Shown here: positions 8,302-16,915 of the stretch, piece by piece | Position numbering within the stretch: position 1 is the stretch's first letter | Layout of the letters: every line of letters starts with the position of its first letter | Source: Klebsiella pneumoniae | GTDB taxonomy: Bacteria; Pseudomonadota; Gammaproteobacteria; Pseudomonadales; UBA5518 | Assembly: GCA_945862145.1 (NCBI GenBank) | Contig: CAMAXE010000005.1 | Coordinates: forward strand, 1 to 64,000 | DNA: 64,000 bases | Direction: 5' to 3' | Program-made: the position numbers and the translations under genes | Notes under the pieces: generated by a model | What the model was told of the DNA's origin: nothing | The model's input: only the letters and a program-made list of their open reading frames with translations | The model's database searches: none

Positions 8302-9531
8302 CTATCGGGGCTCGACGGGCTGAAGGATCATGGGCATGCCATGGAATCCCGTGTGTAACGTACGCAGCACCTCACCGTTCTGCATGTCCATGACCAGCAC
8401 GTCGGTAGAGAATCCGTTCGCTGCATAGAGAAGTGGCCGTTCGTCCTGGCTCACGGCGATTGCCGTCATGGGTTGGGACAACTTGATCTGTTGGAGCCGC
8501 TTGCCGGTCCCCACATCGAACACCCAGATCTCCGTGCCAACCTTACGGTGATAATCAGTCCCACCCCCTTTGGGAGTCAGGTCCTGCTCTCCCATGAGAA
8601 TGTAAAGCCGATTCTGGGCGCGATGCATCGCGAGATTCTGATAGATCTCCGAGGGAATCCACGTCTTGCCCGACGCCGCCTTTTCGCTGGCGCTCCATAG
8701 AACCTTGTGTGCCAGGTCCTTGCCTCCCACATCAATCGCATGCAGTTGTCCAAGGTGCGTCACAAGGTACCACCTGTCGCCAGACCGGACTGCTGTCCCG
8801 CTGATCGGATCCGCTTGCGGATCGAAGAGCCCGCCGTAACGTTTGCGCCGGGTTTCCCTGCCAGTGTCGTCAATCTCGATGGCAAGCGCAGAACCGTCAC
8901 CACAGAGCGAGAAGAAGCGGCGAGGGCCAGCGGACATCACGTAGGCGCAACCTGCAGTTTCTATCTCACCGATGTATGTCCTGGATCTCAGATCGACAAC
9001 ACCCACACTGGAGGCGGGGGTGAAAAAGGTTTGAAACAAGAATGATTCATCGTCTGACAGATTGCTGTGGTTGGTGTTCGGTAGTCCCCGTCCGGATTTT
9101 GGCGGCAGGATGATCTCGCCCTCGACGCGGAGCGTCGCTCGATTGATGTACTCGAGAGCATCGGTACGCGCCCCGTGGTACCCGCGCGACATGTAGAGAG
9201 CGCTGCTATAGATGTGCTCTCCCCCAACGGGCAAATCCAGCTTCACGCCCTCCCAGCCAGTCTCCACAGCCCCAAGCATGTCCCCGGAATCCGCGTCAAA
9301 GAGTATCGCTCTGGAGTAGACGGCCCCAGCCCAGTCGTTGACCCAGATGCGGTGCTCGCCTGACTTCTGATCTGCAAGGACGACATTTTCGAGCGGGCCA
9401 TCGAAAACCACCTCGCGCGGGGATGCCGACTGCACAGCACCCTCGTCCCCAACGCTGACACCGCTCACAAAGAGAAGGAACAACCCGACCGCAAGACCCG
9501 GAAACAGGGAACCCACTTCACGTCGCATCAT
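8302..9531 (-). CDS. mauB: TTQ amine dehydrogenase large (heavy) subunit
   Basis: 409-residue periplasmic beta-propeller subunit of methylamine or aromatic amine dehydrogenase. After a signal peptide (hydrophobic residues 9-25) come propeller-type repeats. Recognisable blocks are WVNDWAG near the first blade, TNHSNLSDDESFLF, SVGVVDL, AGCAYVMSAGPRRFFSLCGDGS and, near the end, VSQDERPLLYAANG. The start was put at the ATG ATG pair at 9531, which has an AAGG ribosome site about 8 bases upstream and leads straight into the signal peptide; an in-frame codon 11 triplets earlier is less likely. First gene of the operon, facing a 351-base divergent regulatory region. Sequence diverges noticeably from the methylamine enzyme as I recall it, so another amine may be the substrate. 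Confidence 0.88.
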   Translation of the reverse strand: MMRREVGSLFPGLAVGLFLLFVSGVSVGDEGAVQSASPREVVFDGPLENVVLADQKSGEHRIWVNDWAGAVYSRAILFDADSGDMLGAVETGWEGVKLDLPVGGEHIYSSALYMSRGYHGARTDALEYINRATLRVEGEIILPPKSGRGLPNTNHSNLSDDESFLFQTFFTPASSVGVVDLRSRTYIGEIETAGCAYVMSAGPRRFFSLCGDGSALAIEIDDTGRETRRKRYGGLFDPQADPISGTAVRSGDRWYLVTHLGQLHAIDVGGKDLAHKVLWSASEKAASGKTWIPSEIYQNLAMHRAQNRLYILMGEQDLTPKGGGTDYHRKVGTEIWVFDVGTGKRLQQIKLSQPMTAIAVSQDERPLLYAANGFSTDVLVMDMQNGEVLRTLHTGFHGMPMILQPVEPR

Positions 9532-9647
9532 GGCCGACACCCTTCGCTCTTTGATTCGCCACAATCGCGCCGGGCCGTACGCTTCGCGTCATACGCTACG
9601 GACACTGGCGATATGAGAGTATTTTCGAGCACATCGCCCAACGGCCG

Positions 9648-9663
9648 TACCCGAATTCGGCAA
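9648..9663. repeat. Palindromic operator candidate, copy 1
   Basis: TACCCGAATTCGGCAA, centred on the perfect palindrome CCGAATTCGG. Its reverse complement recurs with one mismatch at 9740-9755. Two copies about 92 bases apart in a divergent promoter region are what one expects for a dimeric repressor or activator site. Confidence 0.6.
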
Positions 9664-9739
9664 TTCGCCTGTCGCTGAGTCCATGACTCAGGCAGTGACC
9701 AGACAGTTGTGTGCACGCGGGGGCTACACAACCAGCCCA

Positions 9740-9755
9740 TTGCCGAAATCGGGTA
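9740..9755. repeat. Palindromic operator candidate, copy 2
   Basis: TTGCCGAAATCGGGTA is the reverse complement of copy 1 at 15 of 16 positions; the core palindrome CCGAAATCGG differs at one base. It lies about 128 bases before the PhyH start. The two copies could also pair as a long stem, but with a spacer near 76 bases protein binding is the simpler reading. Confidence 0.6.
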
Positions 9756-9882
9756 TGAGCTTTTTTAGCTTGGGTTACCGTATGCGCATGATGCGTTGCC
9801 GACCGCCCCAAGCGGTACAAGAGTCAACCGTGGAAGTCCGGACAGAGAGCCGTGCTCCCTGAAAAATGCAGGCGGGGAAGGT

Positions 9883-10701
9883 ATGTCTAATCAGGATTTG
9901 GATTGTCTTGACGCCGAGGGTTTCGTGGTTCTCCGCAACCCACTCGGCGACGATCTGTTCGACAGGATAAGGGAAACCGTTTTACGCGCTGAGAGAGAGA
10001 ACAACACTCAACCAGGGGTCGGTGAGTTCGACGGCATCTACACCCTGCGCACGATGGGAATGATGGCTCGAGACAGGATTTTTGAAGAACTTGTCCTGCA
10101 TCCCGCCGTTCTCGAGATCATGGAGGCGAAGCTGGATACGGACTGCCAGCTTGGGTCGGTGAACAATTTCACGATCTTGCCCGGGGAGACGATCCAGCCG
10201 ATGCACAGCGACCATTCGCTGACACCACGGCGTTGCCCAGGACTCGATACGACGAAACTTATCCCCGGGTACGTCTTGGGATTGGCGATCACGGATTTCA
10301 CGGAGGCTAATGGCGCAACGCGCGTGGTCCCGGGGAGTCATAAATGGGAGCCACTGGACCTGTCGAATCATAAAGACTCGGGTACTCACATCGAATATGG
10401 CGATCGTGTCGGGCAAGTGGTCGCCGCCGAAATGAAGGCTGGAGATATCCTGATCTTCGACTCGAGACTCTGGCATGGGGGGGGTGCGAACCGCACTGCC
10501 GACCAGCGCAGAAGCTGCCTGTTCTTCGCATTCTGGGCGGGGTGGTTGCGTGCCGATGAGAACAACCTGCTGCTGCTGTCGAAAGACCGCATCAGGTCCA
10601 TGCCGAGACGGCTCCAGGAGTTGGTCGGTCTGGGCAGGTTCGACGGACACTGGGGGCACTTTGCAGGAAGGGATCCGATGGACTGGCTAGGCCTCCCTTG
10701 A
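9883..10701 (+). CDS. Phytanoyl-CoA dioxygenase (PhyH) family protein
   Basis: 272-residue Fe(II)/2-oxoglutarate-dependent oxygenase of the PhyH family, expected to hydroxylate a small organic or acyl substrate. The iron triad is His108-x-Asp110 (MHSDH) with His198 (LWHGGG), and a candidate 2-oxoglutarate Arg lies in ADQRRS. The family block NGATRVVPGSHKW lies at about residues 143-155. The ATG at 9883 was chosen because GGGGAAGG sits just upstream and because the domain starts there; an earlier in-frame start would have no ribosome site. It is divergent from the amine dehydrogenase operon and followed by an MFS permease on the same strand, which suggests uptake and hydroxylation of one compound. 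Confidence 0.87.
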   Translation: MSNQDLDCLDAEGFVVLRNPLGDDLFDRIRETVLRAERENNTQPGVGEFDGIYTLRTMGMMARDRIFEELVLHPAVLEIMEAKLDTDCQLGSVNNFTILPGETIQPMHSDHSLTPRRCPGLDTTKLIPGYVLGLAITDFTEANGATRVVPGSHKWEPLDLSNHKDSGTHIEYGDRVGQVVAAEMKAGDILIFDSRLWHGGGANRTADQRRSCLFFAFWAGWLRADENNLLLLSKDRIRSMPRRLQELVGLGRFDGHWGHFAGRDPMDWLGLP

Positions 10702-10812
10702 ACTGAATCTCCAAGTGATGCGCCCTGGCCCCAGGCGACTCTGCCCGGCCGACCGCGTGACACATCGGCATACCGTGGAGTGGCAAGGTTGAACACGCAC
10801 CAAGGTGCCGGA

Positions 10813-12093
10813 ATGGAAGTGAGGCACGTGTGGTTCCTTGTCTTTCTTACACTGCTGAACGTCATGAACTTCGTCGATCGGCAACTTCTCGCGGGTTTTT
10901 CCAGTTTCATCGTGCCGGAGCTTGGCCTTAGCAACACACAGTTTGGCCTGCTCACAGGCCTTTTCTTCGTGGTTTTCTATTCGTTGATGGGCCTGCTCCT
11001 CGGCTCCCTCGCCGATCGGATGAATCGGACGCGCCTGATTGCGGCTGGACTGGGGCTCTGGAGTCTGCTTACGTCAGTTTCAGGAGCAGCGCAGGGTTTC
11101 TGGTCCCTTGCGTTACCGCGCATGTTGGTCGGAGTGGGCGAATCGATCATGACACCCACTGCCATGTCGCTTCTCGCTGATCGATTTCCCCCGGCCCGAC
11201 TTGGCTTTGCCACAGGCTTTTACTACATGGGCGTGCCAATCGGTGCAGGCCTGAGCCTGCTTATCGCGGGATATCTGGGGCCAGCACTCGGTTGGCGAAA
11301 TTGCTTCTACTTGCTCGGCATGCTTGGACTGACGCTCGCCTTTGCCATGCTGTTCGTGCGCGAAACGCCACGCAGACATCTGCAAGGATCCGCCAACCCG
11401 CAGGCGACGCCCGGGTTTCGCGCGATCGTGCAGACCTTGTCCTTCGTCCTGCGAAACTGCCCGGCGCTTTGGCTTACTGTTGCAGGCGGGGTGGGCGTGC
11501 ACTTCTTTATGGGTGCCGGGACATTTGACCAGCTCTGGCTGGTTCATGAGCGCGGTTTTGAACGAGCTGAGATCGCACGAATTTCAGGATGGACAGGAAT
11601 AACGGCGGGTGTCCTCGGAACAATTTTCGGGGGCGTAGGAAGTGATTGGTTCATGCGCCGCACCGGCAAGGGGCGCCCGATGTTCCTGTTCTGGGTTTTG
11701 CTGATTCTGGCGCCCGTCAATGTCGCCTACAGGCTGGTAGAACCAGATAGCGTATGGCTCTGGATCGGACTCTTCGCGGGTTTCTTCCAGATCGGCGCGT
11801 TCTACGGACCCACGTTTTCGACCGTGCAGGAGCTGGTGCCGCCGCAAATCCGGGGGACCGCCGTGGGCTTCTACCTGCTGATGCTCAATTTCATCGGACT
11901 GGGCGTAGGGATTTCGCTTGGCGGTGTGCTCATTGATCTCTACGAGGCGGCCGGCATTGGGGAGCCCTATACCCGGGGTCTGCTCAGTTTTACGTTTCTT
12001 TCGTTTGTCTCGATTCCGCTGTTCCTGATGGCAGGACGGCGCTTCAGCAAGGACCAGAAACGTATCGCTGAATTGCTCGCCGTTCGCGCCTGA
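10813..12093 (+). CDS. MFS transporter
   Basis: Major facilitator superfamily permease with 12 predicted membrane segments, 426 residues from the chosen start. The first segment contains LNVMNFVDRQLL, the usual start of anion or aromatic-acid type MFS carriers. The loop between segments 2 and 3 holds GSLADRMNRTRLIAAG, the MFS signature. The ATG at 10813 has AAGGTG five bases upstream; a GTG 33 bases earlier is possible. It lies 111 bases after the PhyH gene on the same strand and probably shares its transcript. Substrate unknown, but an organic anion is most likely. Confidence 0.86.
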   Translation: MEVRHVWFLVFLTLLNVMNFVDRQLLAGFSSFIVPELGLSNTQFGLLTGLFFVVFYSLMGLLLGSLADRMNRTRLIAAGLGLWSLLTSVSGAAQGFWSLALPRMLVGVGESIMTPTAMSLLADRFPPARLGFATGFYYMGVPIGAGLSLLIAGYLGPALGWRNCFYLLGMLGLTLAFAMLFVRETPRRHLQGSANPQATPGFRAIVQTLSFVLRNCPALWLTVAGGVGVHFFMGAGTFDQLWLVHERGFERAEIARISGWTGITAGVLGTIFGGVGSDWFMRRTGKGRPMFLFWVLLILAPVNVAYRLVEPDSVWLWIGLFAGFFQIGAFYGPTFSTVQELVPPQIRGTAVGFYLLMLNFIGLGVGISLGGVLIDLYEAAGIGEPYTRGLLSFTFLSFVSIPLFLMAGRRFSKDQKRIAELLAVRA

Positions 12094-12160
12094 CGTCCGC
12101 CCCACCGGAGCGCACATCACCGGAGTAGGGCCAAAACCTCTGAAATACCCAAGCTGAGCA

Positions 12161-12184
12161 CGGCCCCGACACGCGCCGGGGCCG
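12161..12184. terminator. GC-rich hairpin between convergent genes
   Basis: CGGCCCC and GGGGCCG form a perfect 7-base stem around a 10-base loop, in the 103-base gap between the convergent MFS and isocitrate lyase genes. No T-run follows on either strand, so it would be an incomplete intrinsic terminator or only a transcript-end structure. Confidence 0.45.
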
Positions 12185-12196
12185 CTCACAAAAGGC

Positions 12197-13519
12197 TCAG
12201 TGGCTGGAAACCACCGTGAACTGCTCTTCCTCGGTGGAGCCGGTGAGAGCAGTCACCGACGAGGCACCGCCCTGGATGCAGGTGGTCACCTGATCGAAGT
12301 AACCGGTGCCCACTTCCTGCTGGTGGCTCACGAAGCTGTAACCGCGGTTCGCGGCAGCAAATTCCTTTTCCTGCAGCTCGACGTAGGAGGTCATGCCGTT
12401 ACGGGCATAGCCGTAGGCCAGTTCAAACATGTTGTACCACATGCTGTGAATGCCGGCCAACGTGATGAACTGATACTTGTATCCCATCGCGCCCAGCTCG
12501 CGCTGGAACTTCGCGATGGTCGCGTCATCGAGGTGTTTCTTCCAGTTGAAGGACGGCGAGCAGTTGTAGGCGAGCAGCTGGTCGGGGTACTGCTTCCGGA
12601 TCGCCTCGGCAAACACGCGGGCTTCGTCGAGATCGGGCTTCGCAGTCTCGCACCAGATGAGATCCGCGTAGGGCGCGTAGGCAAGACCACGGCTGATCGC
12701 CTGGTCGATACCAGCGCGCACGTTGTAGAAACCTTCGGCGGTGCGCGAGCCCGTGACGAAGGGCTTGTCGTTGTCGTCGTGGTCGCTGGTGAGCAATGTG
12801 GCTGCGTTGGCATCGGTGCGCGCCAGCACGATGGTCGGCGTGCCGCAGACATCGGCTGCCAGCCGCGCGGCGATCAGCTTCTGCACCGCTTCCTGCGTGG
12901 GCACCAGCACCTTGCCGCCCATGTGGCCACACTTCTTGACCGAGGCGAGCTGGTCCTCGAAGTGCACGCCTGCGGCGCCGGCCTCGATCATGGCCTTCAT
13001 CAGTTCAAAGGCGTTCAGCACGCCGCCGAAACCCGCCTCTGCATCAGCCACGATAGGGGCGAAGTAATCGACGTATTTGGCATCGTGGGGACCGACGTTA
13101 TTGGCCCACTGGATCTGGTCTGCCCGGCGGAAGGCATTGTTGATGCGGCTCACCACGGCGGGGACGGAATTGACGGGGTAGAGGGACTGGTCGGGGTACA
13201 TGGTCTGGGCGGAGTTGTTATCGGCGGCCACTTGCCAGCCCGAGAGGTAGATCGCCTTGACGCCAGCCTTGACCTGCTGGACCGCCTGCCCGCCAGTGAG
13301 GGCGCCGAGGCAGTTGATGTAGTCCTCTTCGTGGATGTACTTCCACAGCTTCTGGGCCCCCAGCTCGGCCAGGGTGTTCTGTGGCTGCAGCGAGCCCCGG
13401 AGCTGCACGACGTCGGCGGCGGAATACCCGCGCTTGACGCCCTTCCAGCGCGGATTTTCCGCCCAGTCCTTCTCGAGAAGGGCAATCTGGCCGGCACGGG
13501 TGGAGGTGTGGATAGTCAT
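12197..13519 (-). CDS. aceA: Isocitrate lyase
   Basis: First enzyme of the glyoxylate shunt, cleaving isocitrate to glyoxylate and succinate. 440 residues. The catalytic loop KKCGHMGGK has its nucleophilic region at residues 195-199 (Cys197). Metal and substrate motifs [10 protein letters not shown] and GVHFEDQ precede it, and [10 protein letters not shown] follows near residue 320. Length and motifs match the shorter bacterial type. Divergent from a LysR gene with 132 bases between, and within 1.2 kb of malate synthase G and 3.4 kb of AceK, so the full shunt and its branch-point control are clustered. Confidence 0.97.
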   Translation of the reverse strand: MTIHTSTRAGQIALLEKDWAENPRWKGVKRGYSAADVVQLRGSLQPQNTLAELGAQKLWKYIHEEDYINCLGALTGGQAVQQVKAGVKAIYLSGWQVAADNNSAQTMYPDQSLYPVNSVPAVVSRINNAFRRADQIQWANNVGPHDAKYVDYFAPIVADAEAGFGGVLNAFELMKAMIEAGAAGVHFEDQLASVKKCGHMGGKVLVPTQEAVQKLIAARLAADVCGTPTIVLARTDANAATLLTSDHDDNDKPFVTGSRTAEGFYNVRAGIDQAISRGLAYAPYADLIWCETAKPDLDEARVFAEAIRKQYPDQLLAYNCSPSFNWKKHLDDATIAKFQRELGAMGYKYQFITLAGIHSMWYNMFELAYGYARNGMTSYVELQEKEFAAANRGYSFVSHQQEVGTGYFDQVTTCIQGGASSVTALTGSTEEEQFTVVSSH

Positions 13520-13651
13520 GGCGAAGTCCTCGGCGTCTTTGGATCGGGTATTCGCGGGCCGGTTCTGCCGGGACCCGCGAACGGTGGACGGATCTTAGGG
13601 ACCGTGGAATGATCTATCCAATTTATACTCATTATCTTTACCATTCTTCGC

Positions 13652-14605
13652 ATGAATATAGAACGAATCGACCTCAACCTGCTCGTATACCTCGATGTGC
13701 TGCTGCGCGAGCGCCACGTCACCCGGTCCGCAAGCTACCTGGGCATCACACAGCCCGCGATGAGCAACGGGCTGCGGCGCCTGCGCGAACTCTTCGACGA
13801 CCCCCTGCTGGTGCGTACCAAGGAGGGCATGACACCCACCGAGCGTGCGCTGGAACTCCAACCCGTGGTGCGCGGTGCGCTGGCGGCGGTGGAACGCGAA
13901 GTGCAGCCCCGGCGCGCTTTCTCGGCGCGGGAGTCGGCCCGGGTCTTCCGCATCATGGCGAGCGACTACGCGGAGTCAACGCTGTTTCCCGCCGTGCTGG
14001 CGCGCCTGCGGGATGAGGCCCCCGAGGTGGTGCTGGATATCCTGAACCCCTCGGACGTGAGCTACCTGAACGTCGAGCAGGGCAAAGTCGACATGGTGAT
14101 CAACCGCTTCGACTCGATGCCGCAGTCGTTCCACCAGGCAACGGTGTGGCAGGACGACTTCAGCTGCCTCATGAGCCGTGACAATCCCATCGCGCGAAGT
14201 TTCGACCTCGAGTCCTATCTCGGGGCGCCGCACGTATGGGTAAGCAAGACCGGCATGGGCGTAGGCGTCGGTGTGGACCCCTCTGCGGTGCAGAGCCTGG
14301 GCTGGGTCGACGAGGCACTGGCGAGGCTGGGGCGCAAGCGCAACATCATGGTTTTCACCCGCCATTACCAGGTTGCCGTGCTGCTGGCAGAGCAGAAACA
14401 CCTGGTGGTGACCGTGCCCAGCCGCCTTGCCGGCACGCTGCGCAGCGGTGCCGCGGTGGTGGTAAAAACGCCACCCTTCGAGATCCCCCCCTTTGAATTG
14501 AAGATGGCCTGGAGTTCCCTGCTGCAGCGCAACCCCGGGCATCAGTGGCTGCGCCGGCTGATCCTCGAGGTGGCACACGACATCGAGGCGAGCGGCCCGC
14601 CCTGA
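13652..14605 (+). CDS. LysR family transcriptional regulator of the glyoxylate shunt block
   Basis: 317 residues with the N-terminal winged HTH (DLNLLVYLDVLLRERHVTRSA, then LGITQPAMSNGLRRLRELF) and a periplasmic-binding-protein-like effector domain from about residue 92. It lies between aceA (divergent) and glcB (same strand, 127 bases downstream), so it very likely controls one or both. A T-N11-A box just after its stop supports action on glcB. The effector might be a C2 acid or an intermediate of acetate metabolism; this is inference. Confidence 0.9.
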   Translation: MNIERIDLNLLVYLDVLLRERHVTRSASYLGITQPAMSNGLRRLRELFDDPLLVRTKEGMTPTERALELQPVVRGALAAVEREVQPRRAFSARESARVFRIMASDYAESTLFPAVLARLRDEAPEVVLDILNPSDVSYLNVEQGKVDMVINRFDSMPQSFHQATVWQDDFSCLMSRDNPIARSFDLESYLGAPHVWVSKTGMGVGVGVDPSAVQSLGWVDEALARLGRKRNIMVFTRHYQVAVLLAEQKHLVVTVPSRLAGTLRSGAAVVVKTPPFEIPPFELKMAWSSLLQRNPGHQWLRRLILEVAHDIEASGPP

Positions 14606-14613
14606 ACCTTTTA

Positions 14614-14626
14614 TTCATCAACTGAA
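14614..14626. promoter_or_regulatory. LysR-type T-N11-A box upstream of glcB
   Basis: TTCATCAACTGAA is a symmetric T-N11-A site (arms TTCA and TGAA), and the symmetry extends one base on each side. It lies about 107 bases before the malate synthase start and in an AT-rich stretch (about 14605-14655) that stands out from the GC-rich surroundings. It is a credible binding site for the adjacent LysR protein. Confidence 0.5.
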
Positions 14627-14732
14627 TGCCAAAAATACGAATCATTTATCGAATTACTTCTGCCGGGCTGGCTAGAATCCGAGGCTCGCTCGGCACACCA
14701 CCAGCCGCGCGGGATAAGCGAGGACGACGCCA

Positions 14733-16913
14733 ATGACCGATCACCAGCTTTGCCAGGGGCTGCGGGTTGCCCCTCAGATCCACGCGCTGGTGGAGCAGGA
14801 CATACTCCCGGGCAGCGGTGTCGGCAGCGAGCAGTTCTGGGGCGGACTCGCCCGAATAGTCGCGGAGTTCTCACCGCGGACACGCACCCTCCTCGCTACA
14901 CGCGACACCCTTCAGGCGGCAATCGATGCCTGGCACTGCGCCCATCCCGGCCCCGACTACGACCCCGCCACCTACAAGCACTTCCTGCAGGAGATCGGCT
15001 ACCTGCTCCCCGAGGGCGGCGATTTCGCGATAAGCACCGCCAACGTCGATCCTGAGATCGCCCAAACGGCCGGACCCCAACTGGTGGTACCGGTGATGAA
15101 TGCCCGCTACGCCCTGAACGCTGCCAACGCGCGCTGGGGCAGCCTCTACGATGCGCTCTATGGCACCGATGTGATCCCCGAAACCGACGGCGCTACCCGC
15201 AGCGGCCCCTACAACCCGGTACGCGGCGAACGTGTGATCGCCTTCGCGCGCGACTTCCTGGACGCATCAATACCCTTGTCCGGGCAGCGCTGGGCCGACG
15301 CCCGTGCACTGACCGTCCAGCAGGGCGCGCTGGTCGTGGAGACCCGTACCGGCACGATAACGGGCCTGCAGGACCCCGGCGCTTTCGTGGGCTTCTGTGG
15401 CGAGGCCAGCGCACCCACTGCGGTGCTGCTGCACCATCACCGCCTGCACATCGAAATCCAGATCGACCGCGCGAGTCCGGTGGGGCGCGATGACGCGGCC
15501 GGGATCAAGGACATCCTCCTCGAGTCCGCTCTCACGGTGATCCAGGACTGCGAGGACTCGGTGGCTGCCGTAGACGCCGAGGACAAGGCCCTGGTGTACC
15601 GCCACTGGCTCGGACTGATGAAGGGCGACCTGAGCGAGCACGTAGACAAGGGCGGGCGCCGCCTCACGCGCACGCTGAACCCCGACCGCCACTACACCGG
15701 CGCCGATGGTGCCGCGCTGAGCCTCCCCGGGCGCAGCCTCATGCTGGTGCGCAACGTCGGACACCTGATGACCACCGACGCCGTGCTGGACCCCGCCGGC
15801 GCCGAGATCCCCGAGGGAATTCTCGACGGCATGATCACGGTGGCCTGTGCACTACACGACCTGCGTCGCGCCGCGGGGCTGCGCAACTCGCGGTGTGGCA
15901 GCGTCTACATCGTGAAACCCAAGATGCACGGGCCCGCCGAGGTGCAGCTGTCCTGCGATCTCTTCGGCGCCATCGAGGACGCGCTCGGTCTTCCCCGCAA
16001 CACCGTGAAGATCGGGATCATGGACGAGGAACGCCGCACCACGCTGAACCTCAAGGAATGCATCCGCGTGGCGCGCGAGCGCGTGATTTTCATCAACACC
16101 GGGTTCCTCGACCGCACGGGCGACGAGATCCACACCAGCATGGAAGCCGGGCCGATGGTGCGCAAGGAGGCCATGAAGGCGCAGCCCTGGATCCTCGCCT
16201 ACGAGAACTGGAACGTCGACAACGGACTGGCCGCCGGCTTCCGCGGCAAGGCACAGATTGGCAAGGGCATGTGGGCCAAGCCAGACGAGATGGCCGAGAT
16301 GTACCGCACCAAGGCCGCTCACCCGCGCGCCGGCGCCAATTGCGCCTGGGTGCCATCGCCCACGGCCGCAACGCTGCACGTGCTGCACTATCATCAGGTC
16401 GATGTGCCTGCGCGCCAGGCGGAGCTCGCCAGCCGCGCACGCGCCGACCGCGGAGAGATACTGCGCATACCACTGCTCAGCGATCCGGGCAGTCTGGACG
16501 CCGCCGCCATCCAACAAGAGCTGGATAACAACGCGCAGGGCATCCTCGGATACGTGGTGCGCTGGGTGGAACAGGGCGTGGGTTGTTCGAAGGTACCGGA
16601 TATCAACGACGTCGGGCTGATGGAGGACCGCGCGACACTCAGGATCTCGAGCCAGCATATCGCCAACTGGCTGCATCACGGCATCTGCACCGAGTCACAG
16701 GTGATGGCGACGCTCACGAGGATGGCTGCGGTGGTGGACGGTCAGAACGCCGGCGATCCCGCCTACCGGCCGATGGCACCCGAGGTTGAATCCAGCATTC
16801 CCTTCCAGGCGGCGCGCGACCTCGTGCTGCTCGGGCGAGCACAGCCCAATGGCTATACGGAGCCGCTGCTGCACGCTTACCGGAGGCGTCTCAAGGCAAC
16901 TGCAGCCGGCTGA
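14733..16913 (+). CDS. glcB: Malate synthase G
   Basis: Condenses glyoxylate with acetyl-CoA to malate, second step of the glyoxylate shunt. 726 residues, the monomeric G isoform length (723-731). The catalytic region shows [26 protein letters not shown] and [17 protein letters not shown] (with the conserved Arg and Glu around the Mg-glyoxylate site), and the C-terminal domain has the usual WLHHGI block. It follows the LysR regulator and ends 2 bases before the stop of the convergent aceK gene. Confidence 0.97.
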   Translation: MTDHQLCQGLRVAPQIHALVEQDILPGSGVGSEQFWGGLARIVAEFSPRTRTLLATRDTLQAAIDAWHCAHPGPDYDPATYKHFLQEIGYLLPEGGDFAISTANVDPEIAQTAGPQLVVPVMNARYALNAANARWGSLYDALYGTDVIPETDGATRSGPYNPVRGERVIAFARDFLDASIPLSGQRWADARALTVQQGALVVETRTGTITGLQDPGAFVGFCGEASAPTAVLLHHHRLHIEIQIDRASPVGRDDAAGIKDILLESALTVIQDCEDSVAAVDAEDKALVYRHWLGLMKGDLSEHVDKGGRRLTRTLNPDRHYTGADGAALSLPGRSLMLVRNVGHLMTTDAVLDPAGAEIPEGILDGMITVACALHDLRRAAGLRNSRCGSVYIVKPKMHGPAEVQLSCDLFGAIEDALGLPRNTVKIGIMDEERRTTLNLKECIRVARERVIFINTGFLDRTGDEIHTSMEAGPMVRKEAMKAQPWILAYENWNVDNGLAAGFRGKAQIGKGMWAKPDEMAEMYRTKAAHPRAGANCAWVPSPTAATLHVLHYHQVDVPARQAELASRARADRGEILRIPLLSDPGSLDAAAIQQELDNNAQGILGYVVRWVEQGVGCSKVPDINDVGLMEDRATLRISSQHIANWLHHGICTESQVMATLTRMAAVVDGQNAGDPAYRPMAPEVESSIPFQAARDLVLLGRAQPNGYTEPLLHAYRRRLKATAAG

Positions 16914-16915
16914 CC

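Larger units (their letters stand above)
9532..9882. promoter_or_regulatory. Divergent regulatory region between amine dehydrogenase operon and PhyH gene
   Basis: 351 bases without a credible gene. It must contain the leftward promoter of the amine dehydrogenase operon and the rightward promoter of the PhyH gene. The main feature is a pair of related palindromes (listed separately). A T-rich tract at about 9761-9767 and a GGGGAAGG ribosome site at 9874-9881, just before the PhyH ATG, are also visible. I saw no convincing pair of -35 and -10 boxes. Confidence 0.6.

Noticed and set aside
12200-13612. A 470-codon open frame on the plus strand opposite isocitrate lyase
   Set aside because: The minus-strand frame encodes a complete, motif-bearing isocitrate lyase. 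The opposite frame is His/Val/Gly-rich with no recognisable domain and results from GC-rich codon positions.
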